This document shows positions 1 to 15,455 of a stretch of DNA of 64,000 nt, piece after piece. Each line of letters opens with the position of its first letter. The first letter of the stretch is position 1. A model generated the notes under the pieces. The model saw only the letters and a list, made by a program, of their open reading frames with translations. It did no database searches and was not told the DNA's origin. The stretch is from Pardosa pseudoannulata (Eukaryota > Arthropoda > Arachnida > Araneae > Lycosidae): assembly GCA_032207245.1 (NCBI GenBank), contig CM063502.1:137342498-137406497 (forward strand), written 5' to 3'. The position numbers and the translations under genes were made by a program.

Positions 1-2849
1 CATGCAAGCTTCTAAAACATTTTCTGACCTTTGATGGATATGGGCTGTGATCATAGGCCATTTCAGTGCGGTATAAATAATTAAACTCCTTATGTGATAC
101 ATAGGTAACATGTAAATTATCAAATAAATCTATTAAAGTGTTCAAAGCATTCGATATTTCTGGAAAACAATATATTTATAAAACTAATCGTTGTTTAAAA
201 GTTAAGAATAAATGTGAGCAGTATTAAGTAGCAAGAATAGTTTTTCTTGCTTAAAACATGAGTGATTCTATCCAGCATTACAAGAATTAAATATTTCAAT
301 AAGGATCAGTAGGATCTCAATGTAATATTTCTTTCAACGTGTGAACATTATAATCTGATGCTAAATTTTAATACTCTCTTGTTGAATAAGCAGATCCAAA
401 TGCTAGAAAGAAGTAATATGAATCCAAATAGTTTTTTTTTTGTTCCTCTTTGGGAAAAATCCAACTGTGGGAAAAATCACCGATTTAGAAAATCTCCGAG
501 TATTATCCTAGCACACAAAAACTTTACAAGGTGGTGACTGTGGAGAGAAATATGTTTATAAAATGATTTGTTCTGATAATAATCAATGTTCTATTACATA
601 ATTACAAATGAAGATTAGGTGAAGACAGTAACAACTTATCTGATGTGGTCATCCATTATTTTGTATATTTCTTTCAGTCATGCTTGACTGTTACATTACT
701 TTAAGTTATAACAATTCTAATTACACTAAACTGTTAGAGAAAATATATCCAAGTTTCAGCCGTTGCATGACCATGTTACTAAACATCAGTTTTATCAAAT
801 TTATCTCGAATATCTAAATCGTTCTCATAAATTTAACATACTAGGATACCTACCCTTCTCCGTACAAAAAGTTATTGAGTGAAAGTCTCAAATTATTTCT
901 TCAATATAAGTCTTTTTCTTTCTTATTTCTTCAATATAAGTAGTGTTAATTGCTATGTCAAAGATTGATCTCATAGCTATTCTGACACTCAAGTCTATAC
1001 ACATATTACTGGTTTCTTATGTAAAGAACACTGAATTAAATTTGATTTGGTACGCATTTGATTTGGTAGTTTTTCTGCCCTCAATTTAAAATGCAGTATA
1101 TTTTTTAAAAAATATTCCATTGTATGTAAATTAAATCCCAAATTAAATGAAATTTAAATAAATAAAAAATAATCAGTGTTCTGACAAGATACACATTTTA
1201 AATATTTTATAATAAATTTTACTTACTCTCCCAGGATTAAAAGTATGTTGTTAGTGATATAGAATGATGTGGGAAAGATACATATCCTCAATTAATTTCT
1301 CTGAATAGCATGAGAAAGATATATTTTATAATATAAGTTAAAAGTTTTTGTCACTATCCGATTTTACGGGTGAGGTAATTTCACATAACTGAAAAATAAT
1401 TAATGATAATAAAAACAGATTTAGATGGTTCCAGTTTGGCAGAAATCGTAAGTAAATAAGATAAAAAGTTAAAAGAAACAGCATGTGAATGTGAAAAGCA
1501 GAGTAATAAAGAGTGTCACAATAGTTGATACTATGTTAAAGGTAATTTGCTGATATATAATTCGCTTTATTCAAAGTAATGGAAATAAAAATGGACCCAA
1601 AAATGTTTTAAAAAGCATAGACAAACACTATCAATGTATAAAAATATTTAACTACGCGATAAGAGGGTGATTGTATTGAGATTATGATTAAATGTTATCA
1701 AATTGAAAATATATTAGTACGAAACATATAGAAACGTCTTGAAAAGTTCAAAATATGAAACTCAAGTGATACCTTTCTATAATTAAACATTTATTGAAGA
1801 TAAATAAGGTAACGCTAGCAAAACAGAGTATTAATACCAATATAAATAGAACAGTATGTTTAAGCTTACATTTGAAACTAAAACAAAATGTTGATTCCAA
1901 ATAAATTGCAATTTAAGTACAAATTGCAATTGTGTAATTTACATAAATTTGAAATTTGTTTCTCCCTTAGTGTCACTGAAAACAAAGAGTGTAACACAAT
2001 TTCAATTAAATTCATAGCTATGTCCTACAGGAATGCCTAAAGAAAAATTTCTATTTTTTGTTTCAAAAATATCCCCACCTGTGCGAGCGTAATAAATGCA
2101 TCCTTAATGAATGTAATTAACAGCTGAAGTTTTACTCTTTATCTGCTGCTAGCCTCGAAATTATCAACAAGGGGAAAGTGCATCGCGAACAATCTTCTGC
2201 AATGTAAGCAATTCTTAATGGAACTTAACACGCAATAAGAACCCCGCAGTGTTCTTTAACTCTCACTTTCTCTATAATGCCTTTTTAATGTTTAGTTAGA
2301 ATGGTATGCTGAATATTTAGAGAAAATTTGAAAAATGATGTATGATAAATAAGTTACGAAATGCAATCTATCTATGGAAGGAGAATCTGCTTTACTCCCG
2401 AGGTGTTAAATTATAAGTCAAGTGAAGAAAATTTTCTGAATTAATCATATTTTCACTATGTTTTCTTGTCTGCGGATTTATTTAAAGATTTAAGGACACT
2501 TTGATTATTTCTTCTGGTTGTTTACACGCAGTAAATTGGAAAAAGAGAAAGGTCTAACCTTCCTTTAATGTGAATTTTAAAAGCTAAATTTAGCAAACGT
2601 ATTATTCATAGATTTTATGAATGAATTTTATTTCCTATTTTTAACTCTCACTGTAAATCTTTTTAAACTTAAATCTTGAAATATCTTTTTCCTTATCCCC
2701 AATACAAGGCTATTCATAATTCTCTCCAGGGCTTCAAAACATTATAGTAAATAATCTAAAACTAATTCAGAAAAAAAGATACAGAAACATTTCTTTTCTT
2801 TTATATTTCTTTTCTTTTTATTTATTTTCAACAGTTTTGCTTACAATTA
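1..2849. other. AT-rich non-coding stretch
   Basis: No open frame with coding character, splice-flanked exon or recognisable repeat was found. A somewhat more balanced patch around 2090-2260 is the only compositional change. It is probably TMTC1 5' intron or flanking DNA. Confidence 0.5.
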
Positions 2850-3123
2850 CCTAGTCATTGGATTTGGTGAACTAGACGAATATTTACTGCTATGACCCCC
2901 ATACTCACCGGAACAAACACAGAGGGAATTTTTATTATGAGACTGTATAAAAGAACTTGTATTCTTACCCCCTTTGCCGCATGACTTAGTAGAATTCCAT
3001 GAAAGGACCACATGTACTGTGAATGCCGTTGAAAATACCGTTATGAACAATGTCTGGCAGCAACTAGAATATCAAATTGATGTATATCCTGTCAACAAGA
3101 GTTTACACAGAGACGAACTGTAA
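2850..3123 (+). pseudogene. C-terminal remnant of a mariner/Tc1-type (DDE) transposase
   Basis: On the + strand, in the frame ending at the TAA at 3121-3123, the segment reads PPYSPEQTQREFLL, then after a TGA, DCIKELVFLPPLPHDLVEF, then NNVWQQLEYQIDVYPVNK. This is the well-known tail of an arthropod mariner-like transposase: PPYSPDL..CDFFLWG..K..VY.PPLP.DL.EL..RI..A......ML.NVW.ELEYR.D. The two in-frame stops visible (around 2893 and 2938) sit where the family has tryptophan, as expected if TGG decayed to TGA. The rest of the transposase is not recognisable upstream. It is a dead, 5'-truncated copy. Confidence 0.75.
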
Positions 3124-3778
<655 letters not shown>

Positions 3779-4041
3779 GTGTATGTGTTGTCATGTCTAT
3801 TACAATTCACAGGGCCGATAATGTCATGGTAATGTCTTCATTCATGTTTATTGCCCTCAAACATGGCAGTGAGGGCTATATTTGGCCAAGGTTTATACAA
3901 CAACCCTTTCTGAAGACACTCTCTTTCAATTATTACGCATCAAGTGCTTTTATATGGAGTTATTCAGGAGCCTGCATTAAAGAGTGCTGTGCGTTTTCTG
4001 CCTTTATACCCCTAAATTATAAATTTTATATTTTCAAACGA

Positions 4042-4336
<295 letters not shown>

Positions 4337-6012
4337 AAAAATGATATAAATGATAAAAGATTTATAAGTGACATTTGCAGTACAATTTGAATTTCAATTT
4401 ACTGTTATGTGAGGAAACGTTAATGAAATAGTATCGGAGTTACTTTTACAAGAGAGTTAAATGTATTTAGAGTAAAATTTTTTAATCCTATTTTAGATTT
4501 ATCACACAAGCAAGTAAAAATTATTTTCAGAAATTTATGAACAGAAATTACATTAATTTCCAAAAAAGAAATTATATTAGTTTTTACAATATCTCTTCTT
4601 TGATTTATGAAAGTGTATTTATGACCTATACGCTTCGACACAGCAAAAAGTTTGGTCAAAAGCAAAATTTGTCTTGATAAAATCACTATAGTTAGATTTA
4701 TAATGATAACCGTAATAAAGAAGACACCTTGGCGTGTAATTACACTGCGGATTTCCTTAGATACACTAAATTTGAAACAAATATTCAAATATCTCCTGAA
4801 GGCAATAAATTTTTATTTCCTTTAAACTATCAAGTGACGGACTCTTGAGTTGAAAAATATTTAAACTGCAAATAAATTTTCATCAAGAACAAGTTAATTG
4901 CTTGCACGAGAGGAAAAAAAATCTGAGAATTTCCGGAAACAGTAAAACTAATTTTCAGTGTGGTAGCTTATTTTATAGTAACAACTATTTTAACTGACTT
5001 ATTAAAGTAATGTCACGCAGCGAGAATGCAAAACAGACAGAAGAAAATTTATTAACACATCATACTTATATTTACACTCTAGAAAGTTAAAAGCCATGAT
5101 ATTTTTAGAGAATGCAAATACACAGTCATGCAATAAAAGGAACCATTAATTCGTTTGCTAAAAATACGTTCAGAAGTAAAACTTAACCCTAAAATTTGTT
5201 GAGCATTTCGTTGCTACTGCATTCCCCCCTTTTAATATATCCAAAATTCCTTTGTTTAACTAATTTTAATGTTTATATTGTATCCAAAATTATCAGTTTT
5301 GCACTTAGTTAACTTGAACCGAAACTCAAACTGAATGTTTTTTTAGATGGATGATTTTTTCCTTAAAATAAGAGGGTCGTCCAGAAAGTAAGTTACAAAT
5401 CGCCAAAATAAAGCACTGCAAGAGGCATGAAATACCTTGCCACTTGCCAGGTAGATTATGGTTAGGGATATCGTATGCGGCGATTGCTTATTTCTGATAA
5501 GTCAACGTCGTTGTACAAGTTTAAGATTTCAGCCCTCTTTTCTCCAATTTTCAAATGCCGGTGATTAATATGTTGAAAAGAAGCTGAAATATTACTGAAT
5601 CTTTTACAATTAATCTTTTAAAACAATAATATTTTATTTATTTTTTCGAGACATATAACTGTTTTGATGACCGTCGTACGTACACAAAGCCTTGTATTGA
5701 TTTATATAGGCTTAGTAATACATTAATAAGTTATATATAATGTCAATTCATTATCTGGCCTATTTGTTAAACTATAAACTGCTTAAATGTAACTTTTGGA
5801 TACTACAAAAGTGTATTCGCACGCTGAAGCAAAATTATTTCCACTTATTGAAAATTTAAGATACTGATATTGGATCTAAAATATTTTACTCTACATACGT
5901 TAAGCTTGTATCGAGAATGGAAATGCAATATGCAACATTTTTAAAATTAGAGTATTAAAAAAACTAGAGATTATCTTCAAAAAGTATCTTCATATTTTAA
6001 CATGCTCTAGCT
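4337..6012. other. Non-coding, with one mariner-TIR-like motif
   Basis: AT-rich and without exons. At about 5371-5400 the sequence AGGGTCGTCCAGAAAGTAAG resembles the outer end of mariner-type transposons, followed by a less AT-rich 150-bp patch. No partner inverted repeat was found. Confidence 0.35.
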
Positions 6013-6120
6013 GGCGTGTACCACCCGGGGATCCTATTTGAATATCCCATCGGGTGGCATGTACCACCAGTGGTTCACATTTTGTTATCCCATTGCGAGT
6101 CGTGTACTTCCAAAGGTTTA
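6013..6120. repeat. 43-bp tandem repeat, about 2.5 copies
   Basis: Units start at 6013, 6056 and 6099, an exact 43-bp period. Each begins with a variant of GGCGTGTACCACC, and the first two contain TATCCCAT near their ends. The copies are diverged. It is more GC-rich than its surroundings. Confidence 0.7.
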
Positions 6121-6718
6121 AACATCAGATGACGTCACAAACCCCTAAAATGTACAGTTTGTTAGATTCGCTTTATAAAGTAAAGCTCTGTTACTACTGC
6201 TGCCACATGGTGGAAAGAAACACAAATTTTAACGCAGGCATTAAGATAACTTGATACATTTCGGATATATTCTTTTAAATTTTAGGTTGTTTTATTAAAT
6301 ATTTTGTATATTCTAAAAGGATATTTTATATGTGGATTTTGAGAAAATATTATTTTTTAAATTTAGGAAACTTTATAAAATTCCTTTCTTTATTTAAACT
6401 TTAATACTTTACAACTGTTTTCGTTACATTCACAACATTTCTCTAAAAAACTTAAACTTAATTTTGAATGAAATGATTTGACATTAAGGTCATTAAAATG
6501 TTGTTTATAATCACAAAATCTTACTTTCACAGAAATGTCTTTTAAAAGTATCTAAAAGCAGACGTATCTCCTTCCCTTTTTTATTTAAAGGATTTTGTTT
6601 ATATATTGCATACTCTTCTTTTAGAGTTGGTCTAATTTTGTGCTGTATTGTGTCATAAAGGTTTCATCTTCTCGTATAATATAGTTTTGTTGTATTTAGT
6701 GCGCATACATATATACAT
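6121..6718. other. Non-coding AT-rich spacer
   Basis: No supported feature was found. The short open frame from 6054 overlaps the 43-bp repeat and has no coding character. Confidence 0.45.
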
Positions 6719-7115
6719 TAGCCGCGGTAGCCAGTCGGGAAAGGCAACAATCTCGTAACTGGATGGTTGCGGGTTCGGAATCGGAGTCTGTCTAAGATCC
6801 GCCGTCTTCGTTACAGGTAGCTGGGGCACGTAAGATATGTTCGTGGTCACTAAGTCTTCTAAGTTCTCAAAACAATACCTCTGAGGGTGGCAGGCCAAGT
6901 CTGTAGGTCTTGTGCTTGGTCTCACTTGGTCTATTTTGGTCGAGAACTCACTTGAACAAAGTCGCTTTTTCACCCTAGAGGTGCTCATTAAAAGGAAAGG
7001 CGCACCCATTTCTTTTAGCATGAATAGCGTATAGCTCAATCGTGCTTTGTTTGTCCAAGTGGCATCAGAAACAACAACAATACATATACATACATACGCA
7101 TGCATATACATACAA
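6719..7115 (+). mobile_element. SINE family A, copy 1 (tRNA-derived head)
   Basis: The element opens with a tRNA-like head, GCCGCGGTAGCCAGTCGG..., containing a degenerate A box, a CTCGTAA anticodon-like loop (CGT, as in tRNA-Thr) and a B box GCGGGTTCGGAATC. A body follows with the words GGGGCACGTAA, ATATGTT.GTGGTCAC.AAGTC, AAGTTCTCAAA and GATACCTCTG or variants, which are shared with the copies at 8725 and 46899. The body then diverges and ends in a CAACAACAATA(CATA)n-like tail. The open frames across it are not genes. Confidence 0.75.
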
Positions 7116-8724
<1,609 letters not shown>

Positions 8725-8930
8725 CAGGTGATACAGCCATTATCCTAACGCCTTAACAAGGCTGAGAACCTGTTACTCATTTAGCAGCATCCGCCACCCC
8801 CAGAGGTATTGTTTGAAAACTTGGAGGACATTGTGACCACAAACATATTTTACTGAACATATTTTCAGAGAATACGGCGGTACTTAGGCCGGCTCCAGTC
8901 CCGAACCCGTAACCTTTCAGCTACGAGATG
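8725..8930 (-). mobile_element. SINE family A, copy 2 (internally deleted, head damaged)
   Basis: On the minus strand it shares the B-box region (GGGTTCGGGACTGG), GGCCTAAG, AGTTTTCAAACAATACCTCTG and the tail CTTGTTAAGGCGTTAGGATAA with the fuller copy at 46899-47253. The middle (between the ACCTCTG word and the ATGAGTAACAGGTTC word) is mostly missing, and the A-box end of the tRNA head is lost. The element is inverted relative to copy 1, 1.6 kb away. Confidence 0.75.
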
Positions 8931-11900
8931 TGTGAAAGTAGTCGTTTGTAAATTGTTTTAACAGTATATCTCAATCAAATCAGCTCTATATTGGAGAAAT
9001 ATTGACAGCAGTACATCTAGGTAACCCATTAAGCCACATACTTTGAAATCTTATTAACCCTCAAGTAGGAAGAAAAAAAGACCTTAACTCTTCAAACTAA
9101 ACCTAAACTTTGAAATATTAAAACTCTTCATAGTAGATCCGATAGTTTCCATACATAAAATAATGACCTATTATGACGTAGAAATTATTGTGTCTACAAA
9201 TTTTCTCCAAATACTTCAAGTGTGTAGCTTTCTTGAATACCAACTACTCATTTAAAATACGGAAATAAATAGTACAAATGAAAAAAATACAAGTAAGCAG
9301 GAAAAGCTTCTACGGGTAATACATATACTATGCTTAAATTCATATTTTAAAATCATAAGTTTTTAAAACACTTGAATATATATAGCAAGTTCCTTTACCA
9401 GATCTAAAATTGAAGTGTTTAAAGACCTAAAATGAATGTGTTTCTGGCACATATTTAACAATTCCTTGTTTTAAGATCAAAATTTTAGAGTTATATGATA
9501 AATTCTGTACATATTTTCTAAGTTAAAAACCGTGTTTTCTTTCTTAAGAAAAGGTATATCTGCTTTAAAAAGTCGTGAGAAAATGCACAAATCCAAAATT
9601 AGTCACAGCATCTAGAAATTACGTATTCGTGACATGACTCAATCTAAATGCATACTATGTCACACAATTTTATTTACACAATTGAATGAAAATATTCTTT
9701 GTGCATGTTTTTGGTAATATTTTAGATGAATATATGAATTATTCATGAATCATGCAAGAAAAAAAAATCTACTTGTGTACATTTTAATCCATTGCGTAAG
9801 AAATTTATGGAATTTCTGAAAGTACAGAGAGAGACTTTTTACATTAAAGTTTTAAAAAAAATAAAAAGTAAATGAAAATGCATTTAATCCATTTTTTAAT
9901 GCTTAAATTCAGTTGCGGACGTTAATTAATTTTAATAATTTTAATGTGACTGAGTAATTACTGTTGTTTAGGATTTAATTGTTTTGCAGAAAGGCTAATT
10001 GCTTTTTTTACTAAAGCTAATTAAGGTTGTTGTTTTTTTCTAGAGAATTATATATTCTTTTTAATTTTGAAAATTATAAATTCTCCCTGTTATTTTTCAC
10101 TTATTTAAAAGCAATACTGTTCATTTGGAATAAAAATTTAAATACAATAATAAATTTATTGTTCACAAATATTAAAAAGTTTACTATTTAACCGTCCTAT
10201 ATATTGCTGCAAATATTTCCTAATATAATTTTAAGTTTCATCTCGTAATTCTTTTCAAATTATCCATTTAAAGAATTTGCTAATAATGTATTAAAATGTT
10301 TTATACGTTTACATATGGGCATTATGTAGTTTATGTTCAATAAGAAAAATGATTATTGATTTATAAAGGTTTTATAAAAACTAAAATACATGCAATTAAT
10401 CACATTAAATTATGTTTGTTTTTACAAATTCTATATATAATGTTACTTATAAGAAAAAAAATTGGTTAACTTATAAACAGCACTTAAGGTTGAAAACCCT
10501 TTAAAATATATCATTTTGTCTATTTGTATGAAGTAAAGAAAATGTAATTATTGGTGAAAATTTATAGCTCTCAAATTTCAAAGGAAATACCCATTTTGAC
10601 CATTCCTAAATCAATTTTGACTTGTATAAGCATTACGTCTGCCAGTACGTACACAGAAAATTTTACTGTGATACTTTAGTTATTCATTTTGGTCACATCT
10701 AACATATTTTGATTATTTTTACCATGAACTAAGGGATTAAGAATGTATCTTACATAACTGAATAACAATTACCAGCAGAATGGTGAAATTTTATATGTAA
10801 AACAGTTGTAACTTCGAGTGGTACAGATCAAAATTTCAGTATATACGATATTAAAGACTATAAAAGTACAACAATGCAAAGAAATATCCCTCAATTAATA
10901 TGCAGCTCCAACAATATATTTTAAATGATTAAAACAATGCTTTTAAAATCCAGTTCTGCTGCAGAGTAAAGGTAAACTAGTAAACAAAAAAACATTTGTT
11001 TATATTGAATTATATATGTTATTATAACGAAATTATTGTAATTATTGTTATATGCTATTATATATTATAACGAAAAATCTCAATATAATGGAAATTAACT
11101 GTTGAAACTGCCAATAGATGGCAGTACCTGTACTCTACTCAGACAAAACCTTTACGCTGTGAAGTAAATACGTAAAATAAAATGGTATTTTTGATGATGT
11201 ATCGTAATCTCAAAATAAAAAAAATGTGTATAATTTAATAAGAATACCAAGAAGTCATCCGTTATACATTTTGCATATTTATAAAAAAATTCTTGAAATT
11301 TTGATATTATTAGAAATTATTAATAGACAAATTAATATAATTAAAATTTACGTCTCATTATATTTTATTTTAGTTTATTGGTATGTTTAATATAAAAAAA
11401 GAAAAAGAAAAATGGCGCGTATAAATTTATTTCTATTTGAAAGGATAATTTATGTTTGGAATTCATCTTTCTAATATATTCCTAAACCATAATCAAAAAT
11501 GCAGAAATTAAAATAAGAAAACGCTATTTCTAAAAATGCATGTGTGGGGAATAGTTGTAAAAAATCCTTAATGTAGATATATATGCATTTATTATTTTTC
11601 AAATAACCAAAGAAAAATAAACGCCAGACATTCGCATTAGTGGAAGTATGAAATCTAAACTAACTCGAGTTTAAAAGTTTATCACCAAATGACACTCATG
11701 AAAAATGAAACGAAAGTAAAATAATAACAAAAAAATTCTCGATAAATTGTGAAATACGATTTCCTTTCTATGCAGGGTAATCATTATTTTCCATTTTACT
11801 TTACATAAATGATCAAAGAAAATACAACTCACCTTAATGTAGAAAAACAGGATTCATTTTAAATCGGCGGGGCTGTTTTGTGCCAGCAACTGTTCATTGA

Positions 11901-12308
11901 AATTCGGGATCGCTGCGACAAATGGCGATCACCCACACCGTGATCAGAATTTACATAAAAAAAATTCATCCGCACACTGGGGAAATAAGAGCCTTTAAAT
12001 GAATTTTTATATCTTAGTTCGATAAACAAATCGCATACTCATAATAAACTGAATCGATTTGCATTTTATATAAATGCGCATCCATGTTTGTGAAGGAAGG
12101 CTTTTTTTTATGAATCGAACCACATCGACTAAAGTCCGAGTTTAAATGACGAGGAAGATAAAAATTTAGAGGACAGGCATAAATAAGTAGTCTTAAAATA
12201 AAAGCATTTTTATTATAGCGAAATTTTAAACAACCTTAGAATGATAATTTTTATCCCATAAAAGACTAGCAAGATAAAGTCATGCATATATACATAAATA
12301 CACGCACA
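8931..12308. other. Long AT-rich non-coding stretch
   Basis: No exon was found. Around 9905-10035 there is a cluster of TAATTA/TAATTG words of homeodomain-site type. A segment at 10590-10690 shares words with 29965-30140. A small GC-richer island at 11860-11940 was unidentifiable. Confidence 0.45.
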
Positions 12309-12340
12309 CATATATGCATGCATGTTTGCATGCATATATG
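12309..12340. repeat. Perfect 13-bp inverted repeat
   Basis: Arms CATATATGCATGC (12309-12321) and GCATGCATATATG (12328-12340) are separated by six bases. They lie within an alternating purine-pyrimidine, ATGCAT-rich tract (about 12270-12360). Confidence 0.85.
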
Positions 12341-12478
12341 ATATGCATTGCATGTTTTTTGTGAATAAGTATGAAAATATTCAAGCATGTGTGTGAACAT
12401 GCATTCATCCATTCACACGTGCTTTATACATGTTTATCTATAGATGTACATGAGATGATAGTGATAAGATAATGTACC

Positions 12479-12509
12479 TTAGATGTACATTTATTTGTGG
12501 TACATCTAA
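12479..12509. repeat. 10-bp inverted repeat
   Basis: TTAGATGTAC (12479-12488) pairs with GTACATCTAA (12500-12509) across an 11-base loop. A further TAGATGTACA lies at 12441. Confidence 0.8.
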
Positions 12510-12551
12510 TGCTAGCATTTGGACAAATATTTTCTAATAATTAATATTTAA

Positions 12552-12650
12552 ACTATAATATATTAAACTATAGTAAAAACTATAATATATTAAACTATAT
12601 AAAACTATAATATATTAAACTATAATAAACGATAATATATTAAACTATAT
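12552..12650. repeat. 25-27-bp tandem repeat, four copies
   Basis: Units built on ACTATAATATATTAAACTAT start at 12552, 12579, 12604 and 12629. The last has a C-to-G change (ACGATAAT). Confidence 0.85.
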
Positions 12651-15173
12651 TTACAAAGAGTAATAACTTGCGATCTTTGCAGTTCTATATACTAATTTAA
12701 AATCTATCATCATTTCTCACATATTCCTATGTTTTATTTTCAAATAATAGTTTATCATAATATTTTATCGTTATTTCATTTAAATTCAATTTTAAACAGA
12801 TTATTTATTTCTGGTATAATATACACTACATGAGCACCCTCAGCTAACAGCCTGCCTACTAGGGAGCAGTCCCAGCTTGTATGTGCTGCAAAGGCGAATT
12901 AGAATTTAAAATAAAAACATAAATATATAATTAAATAGTAATAAAATTAGAAATTAAAAAAAATTTAAGTTGATTTTATTTTAGATTTAGATGTTAATAG
13001 TAGGGAAATCGGTTTTTTGGTATGAAAGCTTTTGAGTTACGTGCTATTTAAGTTCTGAGTACAACAAGTAGAGTAACAACGCTACAGTAATGAAGAAGTA
13101 AGGAGAATACCAATTATAATAAATAAATAACGATTAACAACTAATAATAGCTAAAGTAAACAGCAGGTGGGGTGGCATATGCTTTTCTAAAGAATATTAA
13201 TGTCTGGGAATAATTCTAGCAACTGCGGGTTTGGTTAACTTAGACTTATCAACTGAAAAAGGGCAAAAGATAAATTGTTTTCTGATGACATTCACACATG
13301 TAAAGGTGGCTTGATACATAACGTGCCAAAACAAATATACATATACAAAACTATTGAATAAACACTTGACAATTAACTTAAAACTAGTGAAACTTGGTTA
13401 TATGTAAATCTGTTAAAATATAAATAATAACACTACAAATAAGTAAATAAAGTATATAAATTAATATGTTCAATTGAAAAAGTAAGAGTTTATTGCTTAA
13501 TGCAATCCTATCACTTTGTGAGTTTAAAGGGAAATACTTCGATGATAATTCCTAATCGAAACAGAGGCTAGATGATATTCTGATACATACAGTGCCAAAC
13601 CGTCGATAGCGAGCTTATAGCAACTGGAGGGACAAATTCGGTAATTGCAGAGCTCCACTCGAGTTAGCTAATCTGGAGTTGCTCCAATGATCCTGGATAA
13701 ACAAATGAAAAAAAAATCCTTTTTTTCAAGCAATTAAAAATTTTGGTCTATTTTTCCTTAAAAAAATAAAATTTGATCCAGGTTGGTTTTAGCTTGAGGG
13801 CAGTGCTCATATGTACCCATATGTTCCAGGCTATTTTTTAGTGTAAAATAAAAAAAAAAAACAGATCGCAGAGACTGATTGAAATTTTGACAACCATATT
13901 TAAAGAGCAGCTCTTAAAAACTCGTTTATGACAAAAAAAAGTACAATCCTTCTCATTAAAGTTTGTAAGACTGATGCAAAATATGTTCTAACATTTCTAG
14001 TTTATAACTAAAAGTGTTTTATTATTTCTTTAAATACAATTTAGTTTCAATTTCATTTTCATAGTTATGTTTTTCTAAATTTTATTTTATATTAACAAAA
14101 AACGCATGCTTAAAGATTTTAAAGAGCTGTAAAATTTGAAAAAAAAATGTTATTTTGTCCTTTTTTTATTGTAGCTTACAATAAATTAATTTCAAAGTGA
14201 TGCGGTTGCTCAGAAACTTCATTATTTTGTCGATCCCTGGTAAAAACTGGCCCTGGTATCCCTGGTTCATCTAGGGCGGTGAACCTCTGGCTTTGAAACT
14301 CGTGTCTAGCATGAATGTATGTAGACCTTTTAAGAATTTGCTATAAGAAGAGCGTCTCAGTCTCATGGGCCTCTTTGCAGATAAAAAAAGATGCAGCAAT
14401 CCTTTCTATCCGACTCCCCAGATCCTATGCATCAAAACACTTTAAAGAATGGCACAAATTATATGAGTTTTAGTGATATGGGTAAAAAAATATTCTGAAT
14501 TATCTAACATTATAAGAAAAAATACATTTATTACTTGCAAATATAAAACTTTAATCATTTGAAATTAATTCATATTCAACAAATATAAATATATTGTGAT
14601 ATCGTTGCAAAACAATATTAAAAGTCTTTATAACCCTCCAGAACTAGGAACAAGAAGCTTTTATTTATTACTATATTGGAAAAATTCAAAGATTAATATT
14701 ATATTTGTATTCGCTCTCCTTTGAAACCACTATATATAAAAAGGATTTAAAGATATTTTTTGTGACCATGCGTTCCCTTGAAAGATATAATGTAGAAACG
14801 TCATTTCATATCTTCTTTTTCAGAAAATTTTCCAGACATTGAAACAGATTGAAAACTACCCATGAGTATTTTCCTTTTGTGCTGAAATTTTGCTGTTAGA
14901 GAGGTAGATATAAGTAAAATCGATAAAAATGTGAACATGTGTTTGTAACATAAAATTTAAGTTTTATAACACTGATTTATTTTTCTCATATTTTGCAATT
15001 CGAAACACAGGTCTTTTTAATTTTAAACATCTATTATTATCTTCTTCCTCGAATCCCTTTTTTGTCTTCAAATATTTTATATTCAGCTTTATTATAATTA
15101 TTTTTAAAAGTATGCTAAATACGTTAAAAATATTTTTTTGTGTTTAATTTGCATGGTAATCACTCTGTATCTA

Positions 15174-15174
<1 letters not shown>
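12651..15174. other. Non-coding, with possible old transposon pieces
   Basis: No exon was found. At 14270-14300 the words AGGGCGGTGAACCTCTGGC resemble hAT-type terminal sequences, and 13560-13850 is less AT-rich, but no paired ends or target duplications were found. Confidence 0.35.

Positions 15175-15264
<90 letters not shown>
15175..15264. repeat. (TA)n microsatellite
   Basis: About 90 bp of TA, introduced by CTATCTATCTA. Confidence 0.98.
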
Positions 15265-15268
<4 letters not shown>

Positions 15269-15455
15269 GGTGCATACATTAAAATCTTACTGATAGTATA
15301 AATGTTCTTAACATAATGTACTTAGCATTAACAAATAGGTATTCCTTTCATTAGACTCCTTGTTAAAAAGAACTATAGACACCGGTACCGAAAGGAGTTA
15401 AATAGTATTGTTGTTAAATTTTGTTAAAAAATTTGATTTCATATATAAATAAGGT

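Noticed and set aside
11860..11945. GC-richer island considered as an upstream TMTC1 exon
   Set aside because: The open frame does not match any TMTC segment and lacks a clear acceptor-donor pair.
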